Assembly: GCF_000422485.1 (NCBI RefSeq)
Contig: NZ_AULW01000030.1
Location: 88,377-152,376, forward strand
Direction: 5' to 3'
DNA: 64,000 nt
Source: Paenibacillus pasadenensis DSM 19293
GTDB lineage: Bacteria > Bacillota > Bacilli > Paenibacillales > Paenibacillaceae
Shown here: piece by piece, positions 34,401 to 42,713 of the stretch
Position numbering within the stretch: position 1 is the first letter of the stretch
Layout of the letters: each line of letters starts with the position of its first letter
The notes under the pieces: generated by a model
The model's input: only the letters and a program-made list of their open reading frames with translations
Databases searched by the model: none
What the model was told of the DNA's origin: nothing
Made by a program: the position numbers and the translations under genes

Positions 34401-34813
34401 GCAAAGGGCTCGAGGCGGAGCGCAGGGACGAGGCGGAGCGATGGCTGGAGCAGGCGCTTCAGCTGTACCAAGGCGATTATCTTCCCGAGCGGCGCTATGA
34501 CGACTGGTGCATCGAGGAGCGCGAGCGGCTGCAGGTGCTCTTCCTGCGCGGCGCTCAGCGGCTCAGCCGAATCTGCGCGGCGCGCGGAGCCTACGACAAG
34601 TCGATCGGGTGGGCGGAGGCGATGCTGGCCAAGGACCGCTGCTGGGAAGAGGCCTATCGGATGCTGATGGAATGCCATCTGCTGCTCGGCAGCCGCCAGC
34701 AGGCGGCCAAATGGTACCGCCGCGCCGAGGAGGCGCTGGAGGAGGAGCTCGGCGTCGCGCCTACGGCCGCCCTGCGCGAGCTGATGGAGCGCTGCAGCGA
34801 AGAGAGCGCGTGA
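31496..34813 (+). CDS. Large STAND-ATPase transcriptional regulator with C-terminal BTAD region
   Basis: 1105 residues. An N-terminal STAND/MalT-type ATPase has Walker A GPGFGKTT near residue 45 and LLLCLDD as Walker B. A long tetratricopeptide-like helical middle spans about 300-830. The end (about 850-1100) carries an OmpR-like winged helix (LGTFRLRLGS, then WQRGKAKELFQLLVTKRR) plus a bacterial transcriptional activator domain. The layout is MalT-like in front and SARP-like at the back. It likely senses a metabolite of the neighbouring cluster and activates it. ATG 31496 follows AGAGAGG; an in-frame TTG lies 6 bases earlier. Confidence 0.85.
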   Translation: MKTFRILKMKLMAPPAKSHWLQRPKLMKRLRSIPRTPLTLLASGPGFGKTTALAAYVRQCGCRYAWYGISAQDHDLLPFLHHIIASIRMAAPGFGESLLAELERLQPASPDDVQLLADLFLNECLLLSEPLLLCLDDYQSVGQNEWIDAWMQYVVSYLPDCPSLRLVVSSRVKPEWEGLTSMRVRGEVLELSRDDLAFSAEDIEVLFSDYYRQPLGREQAERLLAFTEGWIIAIQLVWQRLAATGESMESLLLQPRQSLEELFAFLAAELFEKQPPAMQAFMLETSLFDELTGEWCDAVCGREGSRAQLAALSQSGFLTPIDEHQFRYHALFRQFLQERLRLQGGRRELLLRRAVQETAAKGRMELALQHASELDDPETMAALLAAGGAQLVAGGHLEAVLSCLQPLPELWKASTPHLYVLQGDVLRYRCAYEEAMASYSLAERHARERGDALVHSLALEGQAMFYLDTIQPGLAEPPLLRAIALAEAGSASAEPAASAGEEPAGAREPGFGRKHLARLYGLMAENKLNRGHGKEARDWAARSLQLDPERRDLLLEARLALRTGRLKEAALLLESAQLQESQTGAPYRGMRQVGRTLSRSHREIELLQSLIHSLCGEAAAAKSAAESGMMRGIRLKAPFVEACGWIRMGHAAQLSGAYEAKVPAECYHAALDIMTRLDMPRGTAEPNMGLCLLHGRGRAVGAAMRYGEAALQDTERADDGWLASLIRLSMAIVLYENGSWPEAEERFEEAKARFEACGDEFGLALGEMWLAFAAYRQQQDGRFAAAMERFLHRVAQGGYSFLFTARTLLGPADPQQLVPLLLEAERLGIGGAHAAALLAELGMDKLTYHPGYTLHIETLGTFRLRLGSTYLQDKDWQRGKAKELFQLLVTKRRSATSKEELLLQLFPHADEKAANRDFKVALNALHAALEPQRRLRGEPYFVIREGPLYRLHPQASWTLDAAQFEEGVRKGLEAERRDEAERWLEQALQLYQGDYLPERRYDDWCIEERERLQVLFLRGAQRLSRICAARGAYDKSIGWAEAMLAKDRCWEEAYRMLMECHLLLGSRQQAAKWYRRAEEALEEELGVAPTAALRELMERCSEESA

Positions 34814-34896
34814 GAGCGGCTCCAGCGCTGCAACCGGATTGCAACCCGTCGCCCGTATGCTGAACGGGAAGGAAGCCGTTCAAGGGGGAATTCACG

Positions 34897-36153
34897 ATGA
34901 CGATGAGGAAGAAGAAAGGCTCGCGATTGGCCAGAATCAGCGGCGCGGCCGTCATGGCGGCCGTGCTGCTGCTGTCGGCGGCCTGCTCCGACGGCGGCTC
35001 GCAGGCCGAAGGAAAAGATGGAGCGGAAGGCGCTGCGGGCGGCGTCATCAAGATCGGCGTGCTGGCGTCGCTGACCGGCGCGCTGGAAAGCTACGGCAAG
35101 CAGACGACCCGTGGCTTCGAGCTCGGCATCGACTACGCGACGGACGGTACGAGGGAAGCGGGCGGCCGCAAGATCGAGTTCATTTTCGAGGATACGGAGA
35201 CGAAGCCCGACGTGGCCGTAAAGAAGGCGACCAAGCTGCTGGAAACCGACAAGGTCGATTTCCTGGTCGGCTCCTCGAGCTCCGGCGACACGCTCGCCGT
35301 GCTGCCGCTCGTCGAGGAGGCCAAGAAGGTGATGGTCGTGGAACCGGCCGTCGCGGACAGCATCACCGGCGATCAGTGGAACAAATACGTGTTCCGCACG
35401 GCGCGCAGCTCCTCGCAGGACGCGATCGCCGGGGCCGCCGCGATCGCGGGCAAGGGCGTCAAGATCGCTACGTTCGCTCCGGACAGCGCATTCGGCAGGG
35501 ACGGCATCGCCGCGTTCAAGGAAGCGGCCGTGAAGCTGGGGTCCGAGATCGTCGAGGAGCAGTACGCGGATGCCGCGGCGACCGATTTTACCGCGAGCAT
35601 CCAGAAGATCGTGCAGGCGAAGCCCGACTATCTGTTCATCGTCTGGGCCGGCGCCAACTCGCCGTGGAAGCAGCTGCAGGACATGAAGGTGCAGGACCAG
35701 GGCATCAAGATCTCGACCGGAGCGCCCGACATCGCCGCGCTCAAGACGATGAACGATCTCGTCGGCATGGAAGGCTTCTCGGTGTACTACCACACGCTGC
35801 CGGACAACGACGTCAACAAGTGGCTGGTCGACGAGCATAAGAAGCGGTTCGGCGGCGAGGTGCCGGATCTGTTCACGCCGGGCGGCATGTCGGCGGCCAT
35901 CTCGATCGTCGAGGCGATCAAGAAGCTCGGCGGCGACGTCGGCGACGGCGACCAGGTGTCGGCCGCGATGGAGGGCATGTCCTTCGAGACGCCGAAGGGC
36001 AAGATGACGTTCCGCAAGGAAGACCATCAGGCGCTTCAGACGCTCTACGCGATCAAGCTGGAGAAGCAGGACGGCGTCGATTATCCCGTGCCGGTCCTCA
36101 TGCGCGAGCTGGCTCCGGACGAGACGGCGCCGGCGATCCGCAACCAGCGGTAA
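34897..36153 (+). CDS. Liv-type ABC importer, substrate-binding lipoprotein
   Basis: 418 residues. Signal peptide with lipobox LSAAC near residue 29, so it is a lipoprotein on the outer face of the membrane. The rest is a Peripla_BP_6/LivJ-type domain (GVLASLTGALESYGKQ, then FLVGSSSSGDTLAV). It captures the substrate for the following ATPase and permease genes. The position next to acyl-CoA ligase and ketoacyl-synthase-like genes suggests an organic or aromatic acid rather than leucine, which is inference. It starts about 80 bases after the regulator gene. Confidence 0.9.
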   Translation: MTMRKKKGSRLARISGAAVMAAVLLLSAACSDGGSQAEGKDGAEGAAGGVIKIGVLASLTGALESYGKQTTRGFELGIDYATDGTREAGGRKIEFIFEDTETKPDVAVKKATKLLETDKVDFLVGSSSSGDTLAVLPLVEEAKKVMVVEPAVADSITGDQWNKYVFRTARSSSQDAIAGAAAIAGKGVKIATFAPDSAFGRDGIAAFKEAAVKLGSEIVEEQYADAAATDFTASIQKIVQAKPDYLFIVWAGANSPWKQLQDMKVQDQGIKISTGAPDIAALKTMNDLVGMEGFSVYYHTLPDNDVNKWLVDEHKKRFGGEVPDLFTPGGMSAAISIVEAIKKLGGDVGDGDQVSAAMEGMSFETPKGKMTFRKEDHQALQTLYAIKLEKQDGVDYPVPVLMRELAPDETAPAIRNQR

Positions 36154-36237
36154 TGCTGCCATCGGCAGGGCGCCCCGGTGCCCTGCCGATTTCCATCCAG
36201 AGCAAGCTTCGCGAGAGATGAAAGGAGCTGAATCGCT

Positions 36238-37038
36238 ATGAATAGCGCCAAGGCGGCAAGATCCGCTGCGCCGCCGATCCTGGAAACCGACCGGCTGACG
36301 GTCGCGTTCGGAGGCCATGCGGCCGTCCGTGAGGTCAGCCTCGCCGTCACCGACCGTTCGTTCCTGTCCATCATCGGGCCGAACGGAGCCGGCAAGACGA
36401 CGCTGTTCAACCTGCTGAGCGGCCAGCTGAAGCCGACATCGGGGCGGATTACCTACAAAGGCATGGACATCACCGGCCTGCCTTCCTATGAACGGACTCG
36501 ACGGGGCATCGGCCGCTCCTTCCAGCTCACCCATGTCTTTCCGCGGCTGAGCGTGCTGGAAAATATCCGCCTCGCGGTCCAATCCCGCGCCGGCGTGCGC
36601 TACGACTTCTTCTCCTCCCTGCGTCGCCACCGCAAGTTCGAGGCCGAGGCGGAAAGCCTGCTGGAGCTCATGCGGCTCACCGGCAAGCGGAATTCCCCGG
36701 CGATCCAGCTCGCCCACGGCGAAAAGCGGAAGCTGGAGATCGCGATGCTGCTCGCGCTCGACTCTGACCTGCTGCTGCTGGACGAGCCGACCGCCGGGAT
36801 TTCGCTGGAGGAGGTGCCGGCGATTCTCGAGGTGATCCGCGACGTGAAGCGCCAGGGCAGCCGCACGATCGTGCTGATCGAGCACAAGATGGAGATGGTG
36901 CTCGACCTGTCCGACGAGATCGCCGTGCTGTACCAGGGCGAGCTGCTCGCTCACGGCACGCCGGCCGCGATCATGGGCAACGAGACGGTCCAATCCGCTT
37001 ATTTGGGAGGATGGTACGATGACGCTGCTGAAGCTTGA
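36238..37038 (+). CDS. Liv-type ABC importer ATPase, LivG-like
   Basis: 266 residues with Walker A GPNGAGKTT, the LivG-type extension (VFPRLSVLENIRLA), signature-loop variant LAHGEKRKLEIA and Walker B LLLLDEP. The signature reads AHGEKRK rather than SGGQ, which is common in LivG proteins. It couples ATP hydrolysis to substrate import with the LivF-like subunit, whose gene overlaps it by 20 bases. Confidence 0.92.
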   Translation: MNSAKAARSAAPPILETDRLTVAFGGHAAVREVSLAVTDRSFLSIIGPNGAGKTTLFNLLSGQLKPTSGRITYKGMDITGLPSYERTRRGIGRSFQLTHVFPRLSVLENIRLAVQSRAGVRYDFFSSLRRHRKFEAEAESLLELMRLTGKRNSPAIQLAHGEKRKLEIAMLLALDSDLLLLDEPTAGISLEEVPAILEVIRDVKRQGSRTIVLIEHKMEMVLDLSDEIAVLYQGELLAHGTPAAIMGNETVQSAYLGGWYDDAAEA

Positions 37039-37723
37039 ATCCGTCGAGACCCACATCAGCCAATACCATATTCTCCAGGGCGTCACGATGGACATCCAGG
37101 CGGGGGAGGTGACGGTGCTGCTCGGGCGCAACGGCGCCGGCAAGACGACGACCCTGCGCACGATCATGGGGCTGAATGCCGCCAGCGGCGGACGGATTCT
37201 GTTCAAGGGCGAGCCGGTGGAGAAGCTGCCCGCCTATCAGATCGCGCGGCGCGGCATCGGCTACGTGCCGGAGGATCAAGGCATTTTTGCCGACCTGACC
37301 GTCGACGAGACGCTGCGCATCGCCATGAAGCGCGGAGATCCCGCCGCCCGGGAGCGGCTTTCGTGGATGCTGGAGCTGTTCCCCGATCTCGCGGCGTTCC
37401 GGGAGCGCAAGAGCGGCCTGCTGAGCGGCGGCCAGAAGCAGATGCTCGCCATCGCCCGCGCCTATGTCGGCAACAGCGAGCTGCTGCTGATCGACGAGCC
37501 GAGCAAAGGACTCGCGCCGATCATGGTCCGTAAGCTGGTCGAAGCGCTGCGCCTCATGCGCGAGCGCACGACGGTGCTGCTGGTCGAGCAGAACTTCATG
37601 ATGGCGCAAGCGATCGGCGACGCCTTCTATTTGATGGACGAGGGCCGGATCGTCAGCGGCGGCTCGATGGCGGCCTTGAACGAGGATCACGAGCTGCGCC
37701 GCAAATATCTGGGAATCGCATGA
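37019..37723 (+). CDS. Liv-type ABC importer ATPase, LivF-like
   Basis: 234 residues with Walker A GRNGAGKTT, signature LSGGQKQM, Walker B LLLIDEP and the His in LLVEQNF. Length and the GIGYVPEDQGIF block are those of LivF. The start overlaps the end of the LivG-like gene by 20 bases, so the two are coupled. It pairs with that subunit on the cytoplasmic side of the permease. Confidence 0.92.
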   Translation: MTLLKLESVETHISQYHILQGVTMDIQAGEVTVLLGRNGAGKTTTLRTIMGLNAASGGRILFKGEPVEKLPAYQIARRGIGYVPEDQGIFADLTVDETLRIAMKRGDPAARERLSWMLELFPDLAAFRERKSGLLSGGQKQMLAIARAYVGNSELLLIDEPSKGLAPIMVRKLVEALRLMRERTTVLLVEQNFMMAQAIGDAFYLMDEGRIVSGGSMAALNEDHELRRKYLGIA

Positions 37724-37747
37724 AGACGGGAGAGGAGGCGGGCATTC

Positions 37748-38617
37748 GTGAATTCCTTATTGAACCTCATCGTCAACGGCCTAGCGACCGGCATGCTGGT
37801 GTTTCTGCTGGCGGCGGGCCTGACGCTGATCTTCGGCCTCATGAGCGTGCTTAACTTCGCTCACGGCGGTCTGTTCGCCTGGGGCGCCTATGGAGGCGTC
37901 TGGCTGTACGGGCTGACCGGGTCGTTCGCGGCGGCGCTGGCCGGCGCGGTCGTCATCGGGATGTTGCTCGGCTGGGTGATGGAGCGCGTCGTCATCCGCC
38001 CGGTATACGGCAACCATGTCCAGCAGATCCTCGTGACGCTGGGAGCGATGCTCGTGCTGAGCGAGCTGCTCAAGGTCGTCTTCACCCCGAATCCGCTCAA
38101 GGCGGAGACGCCTGCATGGCTGAGCGGAAGCTGGGATGCCGGCGGCGTCATCCTCATCAAATACCGGCTGTTCATCATTCTGGTCGGCGCGCTCGTCTAT
38201 ATCGGACTGACGCTGCTGCTGCGACGCACCCGGATCGGCCTCATCGTGCGCGCCGGCGTCGCCAATCCCGACATGGTGCAGGCGCTCGGCATCAACATCC
38301 GGCTCGTCTTCACGCTCGTCTTCATGTTCGGCGCCGGGCTGGCCGCCTTCGGCGGGGCGCTGCTCGCTCCCTACTCCGGCGTCGTCTTCTCGGAAATGGG
38401 CATGCAGTTCGCGATCCTCGCCTTCATCGTCGTCGTCATCGGCGGCATGGGCAGCATCCAGGGCTCGGCGCTCGCCTCGCTGCTGGTCGGCCTGTCCGGC
38501 GCGCTCATGGCCTACTATGTGCCGGATCTGTCGCTGGCGGCCAACATGCTGCTGATGGTGCTCGTGCTGCTCGTCCGCCCGTCCGGCCTGTTCGGAGCGA
38601 AGGGAGGCGGAGCATGA
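37748..38617 (+). CDS. Liv-type ABC importer permease, LivH-like
   Basis: 289 residues with about 8 transmembrane helices. The typical LivH opening NLIVNGLATGMLVFLLAAGL and the later block RTRIGLIVRAGVANPDMVQ are present. The start is GTG 37748, with GAGGAGG 7 bases upstream. The stop overlaps the next start (ATGA). Forms the channel with the LivM-like subunit. Confidence 0.92.
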   Translation: MNSLLNLIVNGLATGMLVFLLAAGLTLIFGLMSVLNFAHGGLFAWGAYGGVWLYGLTGSFAAALAGAVVIGMLLGWVMERVVIRPVYGNHVQQILVTLGAMLVLSELLKVVFTPNPLKAETPAWLSGSWDAGGVILIKYRLFIILVGALVYIGLTLLLRRTRIGLIVRAGVANPDMVQALGINIRLVFTLVFMFGAGLAAFGGALLAPYSGVVFSEMGMQFAILAFIVVVIGGMGSIQGSALASLLVGLSGALMAYYVPDLSLAANMLLMVLVLLVRPSGLFGAKGGGA

Positions 38618-39696
38618 GCCGCACGCCTCTTCAGCCCCGATCCGAGCCGGCCGCGCCGCCAAAAAGAGCCCGCAGCGTCATGGGCAGGCTGTCCGCGCTG
38701 CAGGGAAGGTCCAGCCGCACGCATAACGTCGTCGTCCTGCTGCTGTTCGTCCTGCTGGCCGCGCTGCCGGCGGTCAGCGATTCGCGCAGCCTGTTCATCC
38801 TGCTGACGCAGGTGTTCATTCTCGCCGTGTTTGCCATGAGCTACGACCTGCTGCTCGGCTTCACCGGCATCGTGTCGTTCGGCCACGCGATGTTCTTCGG
38901 CCTCGGCGCCTACTCGACCGGCCTGTTTCTGAGCAGGTTCGAGGCTACGCTGCCGATGCTCTTGCTGTCCGTAATCGCGGGCATGGCGCTGGCCGCCGCG
39001 CTGAGCTACCTCGTCGGCGTGCTCTCGCTGCGGCTCAAGAGCCATTTCTACGCGATGCTCACGCTTGCCTTCGCCGGCCTGCTGCTCGTCGCCGCCGAAA
39101 AATGGCGCTCGCTCACCAAAGGAAGCGACGGCTTCACCTTCGCCATCCCCGAGCCGCTCAAGGACCGCGCGACGCTGTATCTGGTCTGCCTGTGCACGCT
39201 GGCCGCGGTGTACGTGGCGCTTCGCCGATTTACCCGGTCTCCGCTCGGCTCGGTGCTGCAGGCGATCCGGGAGAACGAGCAGCGGACCGAGTCGCTCGGC
39301 TACCGGATCGTCCCGTACAAGATCGCGGCGTCCGTCGTCGCCGGCGCGGCCGCCAGCATCAGCGGGTCGCTCTACGTGCTGACGCTGCGTTTTGTCAATA
39401 CGACGGTGTTCTCGATGGACATGACGCTGAACGCCCTGCTCATGACGATCATCGGCGGCGTCGGCACGCTGTACGGAGCCGTCATCGGCGCCGCGGTCAT
39501 CGAGTGGGCGCATCAGCTGCTCACCGATCTCGCCGGCGTGCATCCCATCTTCGAGCGCTGGATCATTTTCTTCGGCCTGCTCTACATCGTCGTCGTGCTT
39601 GTATTTCCGTCCGGCATCGCCGGCACCTGCGCCTCCTGGCTGAGCTCCATGCGGCGCAGGCGGCAGCCGGAAGATCCAGAGGAGGAGAGGCCATGA
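38614..39696 (+). CDS. Liv-type ABC importer permease, LivM-like
   Basis: 360 residues with about 9-10 transmembrane helices after a basic N-terminal tail. The LivM blocks GFTGIVSFGHAMFFGLGAY and GSVLQAIRENEQRTESLGY are clear. The ATG overlaps the LivH-like stop (ATGA), and its own stop overlaps the next small gene (ATGA). It completes the importer with the four preceding genes. Confidence 0.92.
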   Translation: MSRTPLQPRSEPAAPPKRARSVMGRLSALQGRSSRTHNVVVLLLFVLLAALPAVSDSRSLFILLTQVFILAVFAMSYDLLLGFTGIVSFGHAMFFGLGAYSTGLFLSRFEATLPMLLLSVIAGMALAAALSYLVGVLSLRLKSHFYAMLTLAFAGLLLVAAEKWRSLTKGSDGFTFAIPEPLKDRATLYLVCLCTLAAVYVALRRFTRSPLGSVLQAIRENEQRTESLGYRIVPYKIAASVVAGAAASISGSLYVLTLRFVNTTVFSMDMTLNALLMTIIGGVGTLYGAVIGAAVIEWAHQLLTDLAGVHPIFERWIIFFGLLYIVVVLVFPSGIAGTCASWLSSMRRRRQPEDPEEERP

Positions 39697-39869
39697 GCGA
39701 GTCCGCGCTGTGCTCGTTTGTCGTTCGCTGCACCCCTTGCGACAGTCCGAGCGGGTGGAGGATCAAGGTGACGCATGTGCAGGAGCAGGTCGAGCTGACG
39801 ATGGCCACCCTGGACGAAGCCGCCGACTATATGAAAAGCATGCTGGAAAGGAGGCAGCTCCCATCATGA
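39693..39869 (+). CDS. 58-residue protein embedded in the importer/acyl cluster
   Basis: 58 residues (MSESALCSFVVRCTPCDS...), start ATG overlapping the LivM-like stop and stop overlapping the next start, both as ATGA. GAGGAG lies upstream, so it is surely translated. It has three Cys in the first 16 residues and then an amphipathic helix (LDEAADYMKSMLER). I do not recognise it. Its fixed place between permease and ketoacyl-synthase-like gene suggests an accessory subunit or small carrier, but there is no Ser for a phosphopantetheine arm. Confidence 0.75.
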   Translation: MSESALCSFVVRCTPCDSPSGWRIKVTHVQEQVELTMATLDEAADYMKSMLERRQLPS

Positions 39870-40924
39870 CTCTTCAAGCTCATGCCGAACAAGCCGTCTC
39901 GCTGATCGCCGTCGGCCTCTACATCCCCGATGCCCGGATGACCAGCGCCGAGATCGCCGAGGCGTCCGGCGTGCCGCAGCCCGTCGTCGAGTCCAAGCTC
40001 GGCTTGCGCAGCAAGCCGGTGCCCGGCCCGGAGGACGGCACCTGCGAGATGGGCATCCGCGCCGCCAGGCAGGCGCTGGCGCGCAGCGGCGTCGATCCGA
40101 TGGACATCGACGCCGTCATCTACATTGGCGAGGAGCATAAGGAGCACCCAGTATGGACGGCCGCGCTCAAGCTGCAGGAGGAGATCGGCGCGCGGCGGGC
40201 GATCGGCTGGGACATCGCCTTGCGCTGCTGCACCGCGATCGCCGGGCTCAAGATCGCCAAGACGATGATGAGCGGCGATCCGTCGCTCCGCACCGTGCTG
40301 CTCGCAGGCGGCTACCGCAATGGCGACCTGATCGACATGGCCGATCCCGCCACGCGGTTCATGCTGAACCTGTCTGCCGGCGGCGGAGCGCTGATCCTAC
40401 GCAGGGACGCGGGAGCTGAGTACCCCCGGCTGCTGGAAATCGCGCTGCTGACGGACGGCTCGTTCAGCGAGGATGTCGTCGTCGGCGCCGGCGGCACCCG
40501 TCGGCCGCTCACCCCCGAGCTGCTGGCGGCCGGCGAGCCGCGCTTCCGCGTGCAGGATGCCGAGGCGATGAAGGAACGGCTCGACCGGCTGTCGATGAAG
40601 CGGTTCGAGGAGGTCATCCGCCGCTCGGCCGCGGACAGCGGCTGCGATGACCCGGCCGGCCTGGCCTATCTCGGACTGCTGCATATGAAGCGCTCCGCGC
40701 ATCATCATGTGCTCCGCGCGCTCGGCGTTGCGGAAGAGCGGGCGATCTACCTGGAGGACTACGGCCATATGGGACAGTTCGATCCGATCCTTCATCTCGA
40801 ACTGATCGCCCGGGATGGCCGCATGAAGCCGGGAGACGCGGCGACTCTCGCCGCAGCGGGCATCGGCTACGCTTGGGGAGCGACGACGCTGAGCTGGGGG
40901 GATGAGCCATGTCCGTGGAGCTGA
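39866..40924 (+). CDS. 3-oxoacyl-ACP synthase III (KASIII)-like enzyme
   Basis: 352 residues, thiolase fold. The nucleophile is in LRCCTAIAG (C121 or C122), with His 279-281 as the probable catalytic His. The place of the KASIII Asn (usually YGNTSA) reads YGHMGQ, so a His replaces the Asn at residue 301. This suggests an altered reaction, such as transacylation, HMG-CoA-synthase-like condensation or thioester hydrolysis, rather than standard decarboxylating condensation. The start overlaps the 58-residue gene's stop. Its end overlaps the hydrolase gene by 16 bases. Confidence 0.8.
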   Translation: MTLQAHAEQAVSLIAVGLYIPDARMTSAEIAEASGVPQPVVESKLGLRSKPVPGPEDGTCEMGIRAARQALARSGVDPMDIDAVIYIGEEHKEHPVWTAALKLQEEIGARRAIGWDIALRCCTAIAGLKIAKTMMSGDPSLRTVLLAGGYRNGDLIDMADPATRFMLNLSAGGGALILRRDAGAEYPRLLEIALLTDGSFSEDVVVGAGGTRRPLTPELLAAGEPRFRVQDAEAMKERLDRLSMKRFEEVIRRSAADSGCDDPAGLAYLGLLHMKRSAHHHVLRALGVAEERAIYLEDYGHMGQFDPILHLELIARDGRMKPGDAATLAAAGIGYAWGATTLSWGDEPCPWS

Positions 40925-41805
40925 AATCGGTCCGCCTCGACAGCGGAGAGACGATCGGTTATCGGCAGCGCTCCGGCGGCGAGGAGGCCGTGCTGCTCCT
41001 TCATGGCAACATGAACTCCTCGGTCCACTGGGACGTCGTCCTGGAGCGGATGGAAGCCCGGTATGCCGTCTATGCCGTCGACCTGCGGGGCTTCGGCACG
41101 TCGACTTACCTTGCTCCGGCAGTCCGGCTTTCGGACTATGCGGACGATGTGGCGGCATTCATGGAGAAGATCGGGCTGCCTCGCGCCATCGTCTGGGGCT
41201 GGTCGACCGGCGGCGGAGTCGCGATGGAGCTGGCGGCTCGACATCCGGAGCGGGTCGACAGGCTGGTGCTGCTCGCCTCGGTCTCGACTCGCGGATACCC
41301 GCAGCATGAAGACGGACCGGACGGCAGGCCGGATCTCTCGAGCAGGCTGACGAGCGCAGACGGAATCCGAGCGGACCGCCGCAACCGGCGGATCCTGCAG
41401 GCGAACGAGGAGCGCGACAAGCCGTTCATGAAAGCCTTGTTCGACGCCGTCATCTACGAGCGCCGGCAGCCGGAGCCGCAGCGGTACGAGGCTTATCTGG
41501 AGGATATCCTGACCCAGCGCAATCTGATGGACATCTATGAGGCGCTCAATGCGTTCAACATCAGCCGCTTCGATCATCCCGCCGGAGCCGGCACCGGAGC
41601 CGTCGACCTCGTCGAGGCTCCGGTCCTGGCGGTCCGTGGGACGGAGGACAAGGTGATCAGCGAGGCGATGCATCGCGAGCTGATGGAGGATTTCCGAGGC
41701 AGAGCGGCCGAAGCGCTGCTGCCGGGCTGCGGCCATTCGCCGCTCATAGACGATCCCGAGCGGCTGCTGGATGTCGTACAATCGTTTTTGCAGGAGGGAG
41801 CATGA
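40909..41805 (+). CDS. Alpha/beta hydrolase
   Basis: 298 residues. Oxyanion region HGNMNSS near residue 30, nucleophile elbow GWSTGG near residue 103 and catalytic His in CGHSPLID near residue 278. It is a cytoplasmic esterase or hydrolase with no signal peptide. Overlaps the KASIII-like gene and the SDR gene, so it is translated with them. It may cleave an ester or a beta-diketone intermediate; the substrate is unknown. Confidence 0.85.
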   Translation: MSVELKSVRLDSGETIGYRQRSGGEEAVLLLHGNMNSSVHWDVVLERMEARYAVYAVDLRGFGTSTYLAPAVRLSDYADDVAAFMEKIGLPRAIVWGWSTGGGVAMELAARHPERVDRLVLLASVSTRGYPQHEDGPDGRPDLSSRLTSADGIRADRRNRRILQANEERDKPFMKALFDAVIYERRQPEPQRYEAYLEDILTQRNLMDIYEALNAFNISRFDHPAGAGTGAVDLVEAPVLAVRGTEDKVISEAMHRELMEDFRGRAAEALLPGCGHSPLIDDPERLLDVVQSFLQEGA

Positions 41806-42551
41806 GCATGAGATTGGATGGAAAGACCGCGATCATCACCGGCGGAGCGGGCGGCATCGGCTGGGCCGCGGCCACGCTCTTCCTCGAGCAGGGAGCGCGG
41901 GTCGTCGTCGCTGACTACAACGAAGCCGCTGGGATGCAGCGGATCGCGTCGCTCGATCCGAAGCTGCAGGGGCAAGCCCGCTTCATCGCCGTCGACGTCT
42001 CGAGCGAGGAGCAGGTGGAGGCGATGGCCCACGCCGCGCTCGCCTGGCTGGGAGCGATCGACATCCTCGTCAACAATGCCGGCATCACGAGGGACGCGAT
42101 GCTGTCGCGGATGACGACCGAGCAGTGGAAGCAGGTGCTGGACGTGAATCTGAGCGGCGTGTACTACTGCACGAAGCATGTTTCCCCGCATATGGCTGCC
42201 AGAGGCAAGGGCAAGATCATCAACACCAGCTCGATCGTAGGCGTGCAGGGCAATCTCGGCCAGACCAACTATGCGGCCGCCAAGGCAGGCGTCATCGGCA
42301 TGACCCGCACCTGGGCGAAGGAGCTCGGCTACAAGGGCGTCTGCGTCAATGCGGTCGCTCCCGGCTTCATCGCGACGGACATGGTCGCGTCCATGCCGGA
42401 GCAGGCCATCGCCGCGATGAGCGAGCGGGTTCCGCTGCGCAGGCTCGGACAGCCGGAGGATGTCGCTCAGGCGTATCTGTACCTCGCGTCGGATGCCGCC
42501 GATTATGTGAACGGCACCGTGCTGGAGGTCAATGGCGGACTGAGCATCTAG
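41802..42551 (+). CDS. FabG-like short-chain dehydrogenase/reductase
   Basis: 249 residues. Cofactor site TGGAGGIG near residue 13, NNAG near 89, catalytic Ser in NTSSIVG and YAAAKAG (Tyr, Lys). The C terminus VNGTVLEVNGG is typical of 3-oxoacyl reductases (FabG). It reduces a 3-oxoacyl group or oxidises a 3-hydroxyacyl group, matching the KASIII-like neighbour. Last gene of the cluster. The ATG overlaps the hydrolase stop, and a terminator follows. Confidence 0.9.
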   Translation: MSMRLDGKTAIITGGAGGIGWAAATLFLEQGARVVVADYNEAAGMQRIASLDPKLQGQARFIAVDVSSEEQVEAMAHAALAWLGAIDILVNNAGITRDAMLSRMTTEQWKQVLDVNLSGVYYCTKHVSPHMAARGKGKIINTSSIVGVQGNLGQTNYAAAKAGVIGMTRTWAKELGYKGVCVNAVAPGFIATDMVASMPEQAIAAMSERVPLRRLGQPEDVAQAYLYLASDAADYVNGTVLEVNGGLSI

Positions 42552-42620
42552 CCTCCGTCGATAGAGAATGGCATCGGAATCGACGTTAATGCCATTTAGG
42601 GTTAACTTCATTAATGGATG

Positions 42621-42648
42621 AAAAAGCCGCATGCCACGCGGCTTTTTT
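42621..42648 (+). terminator. Terminator of the acyl/importer cluster
   Basis: AAAAAGCCGC-ATGCCAC-GCGGCTTTTTT. The A-rich side would also allow leftward termination. Confidence 0.85.
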
Positions 42649-42713
42649 GCTTTCCCGGAAAGCTCCATGCCGGCGGGCGACGCGGAGTCGATGGATGAAA
42701 TAGGCAAATGCGG

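Noticed and set aside
34654..37206. 850-codon minus-strand frame opposite the importer genes
   Set aside because: Plus strand carries a lipoprotein and two ABC ATPases with all motifs; the minus frame shows none.
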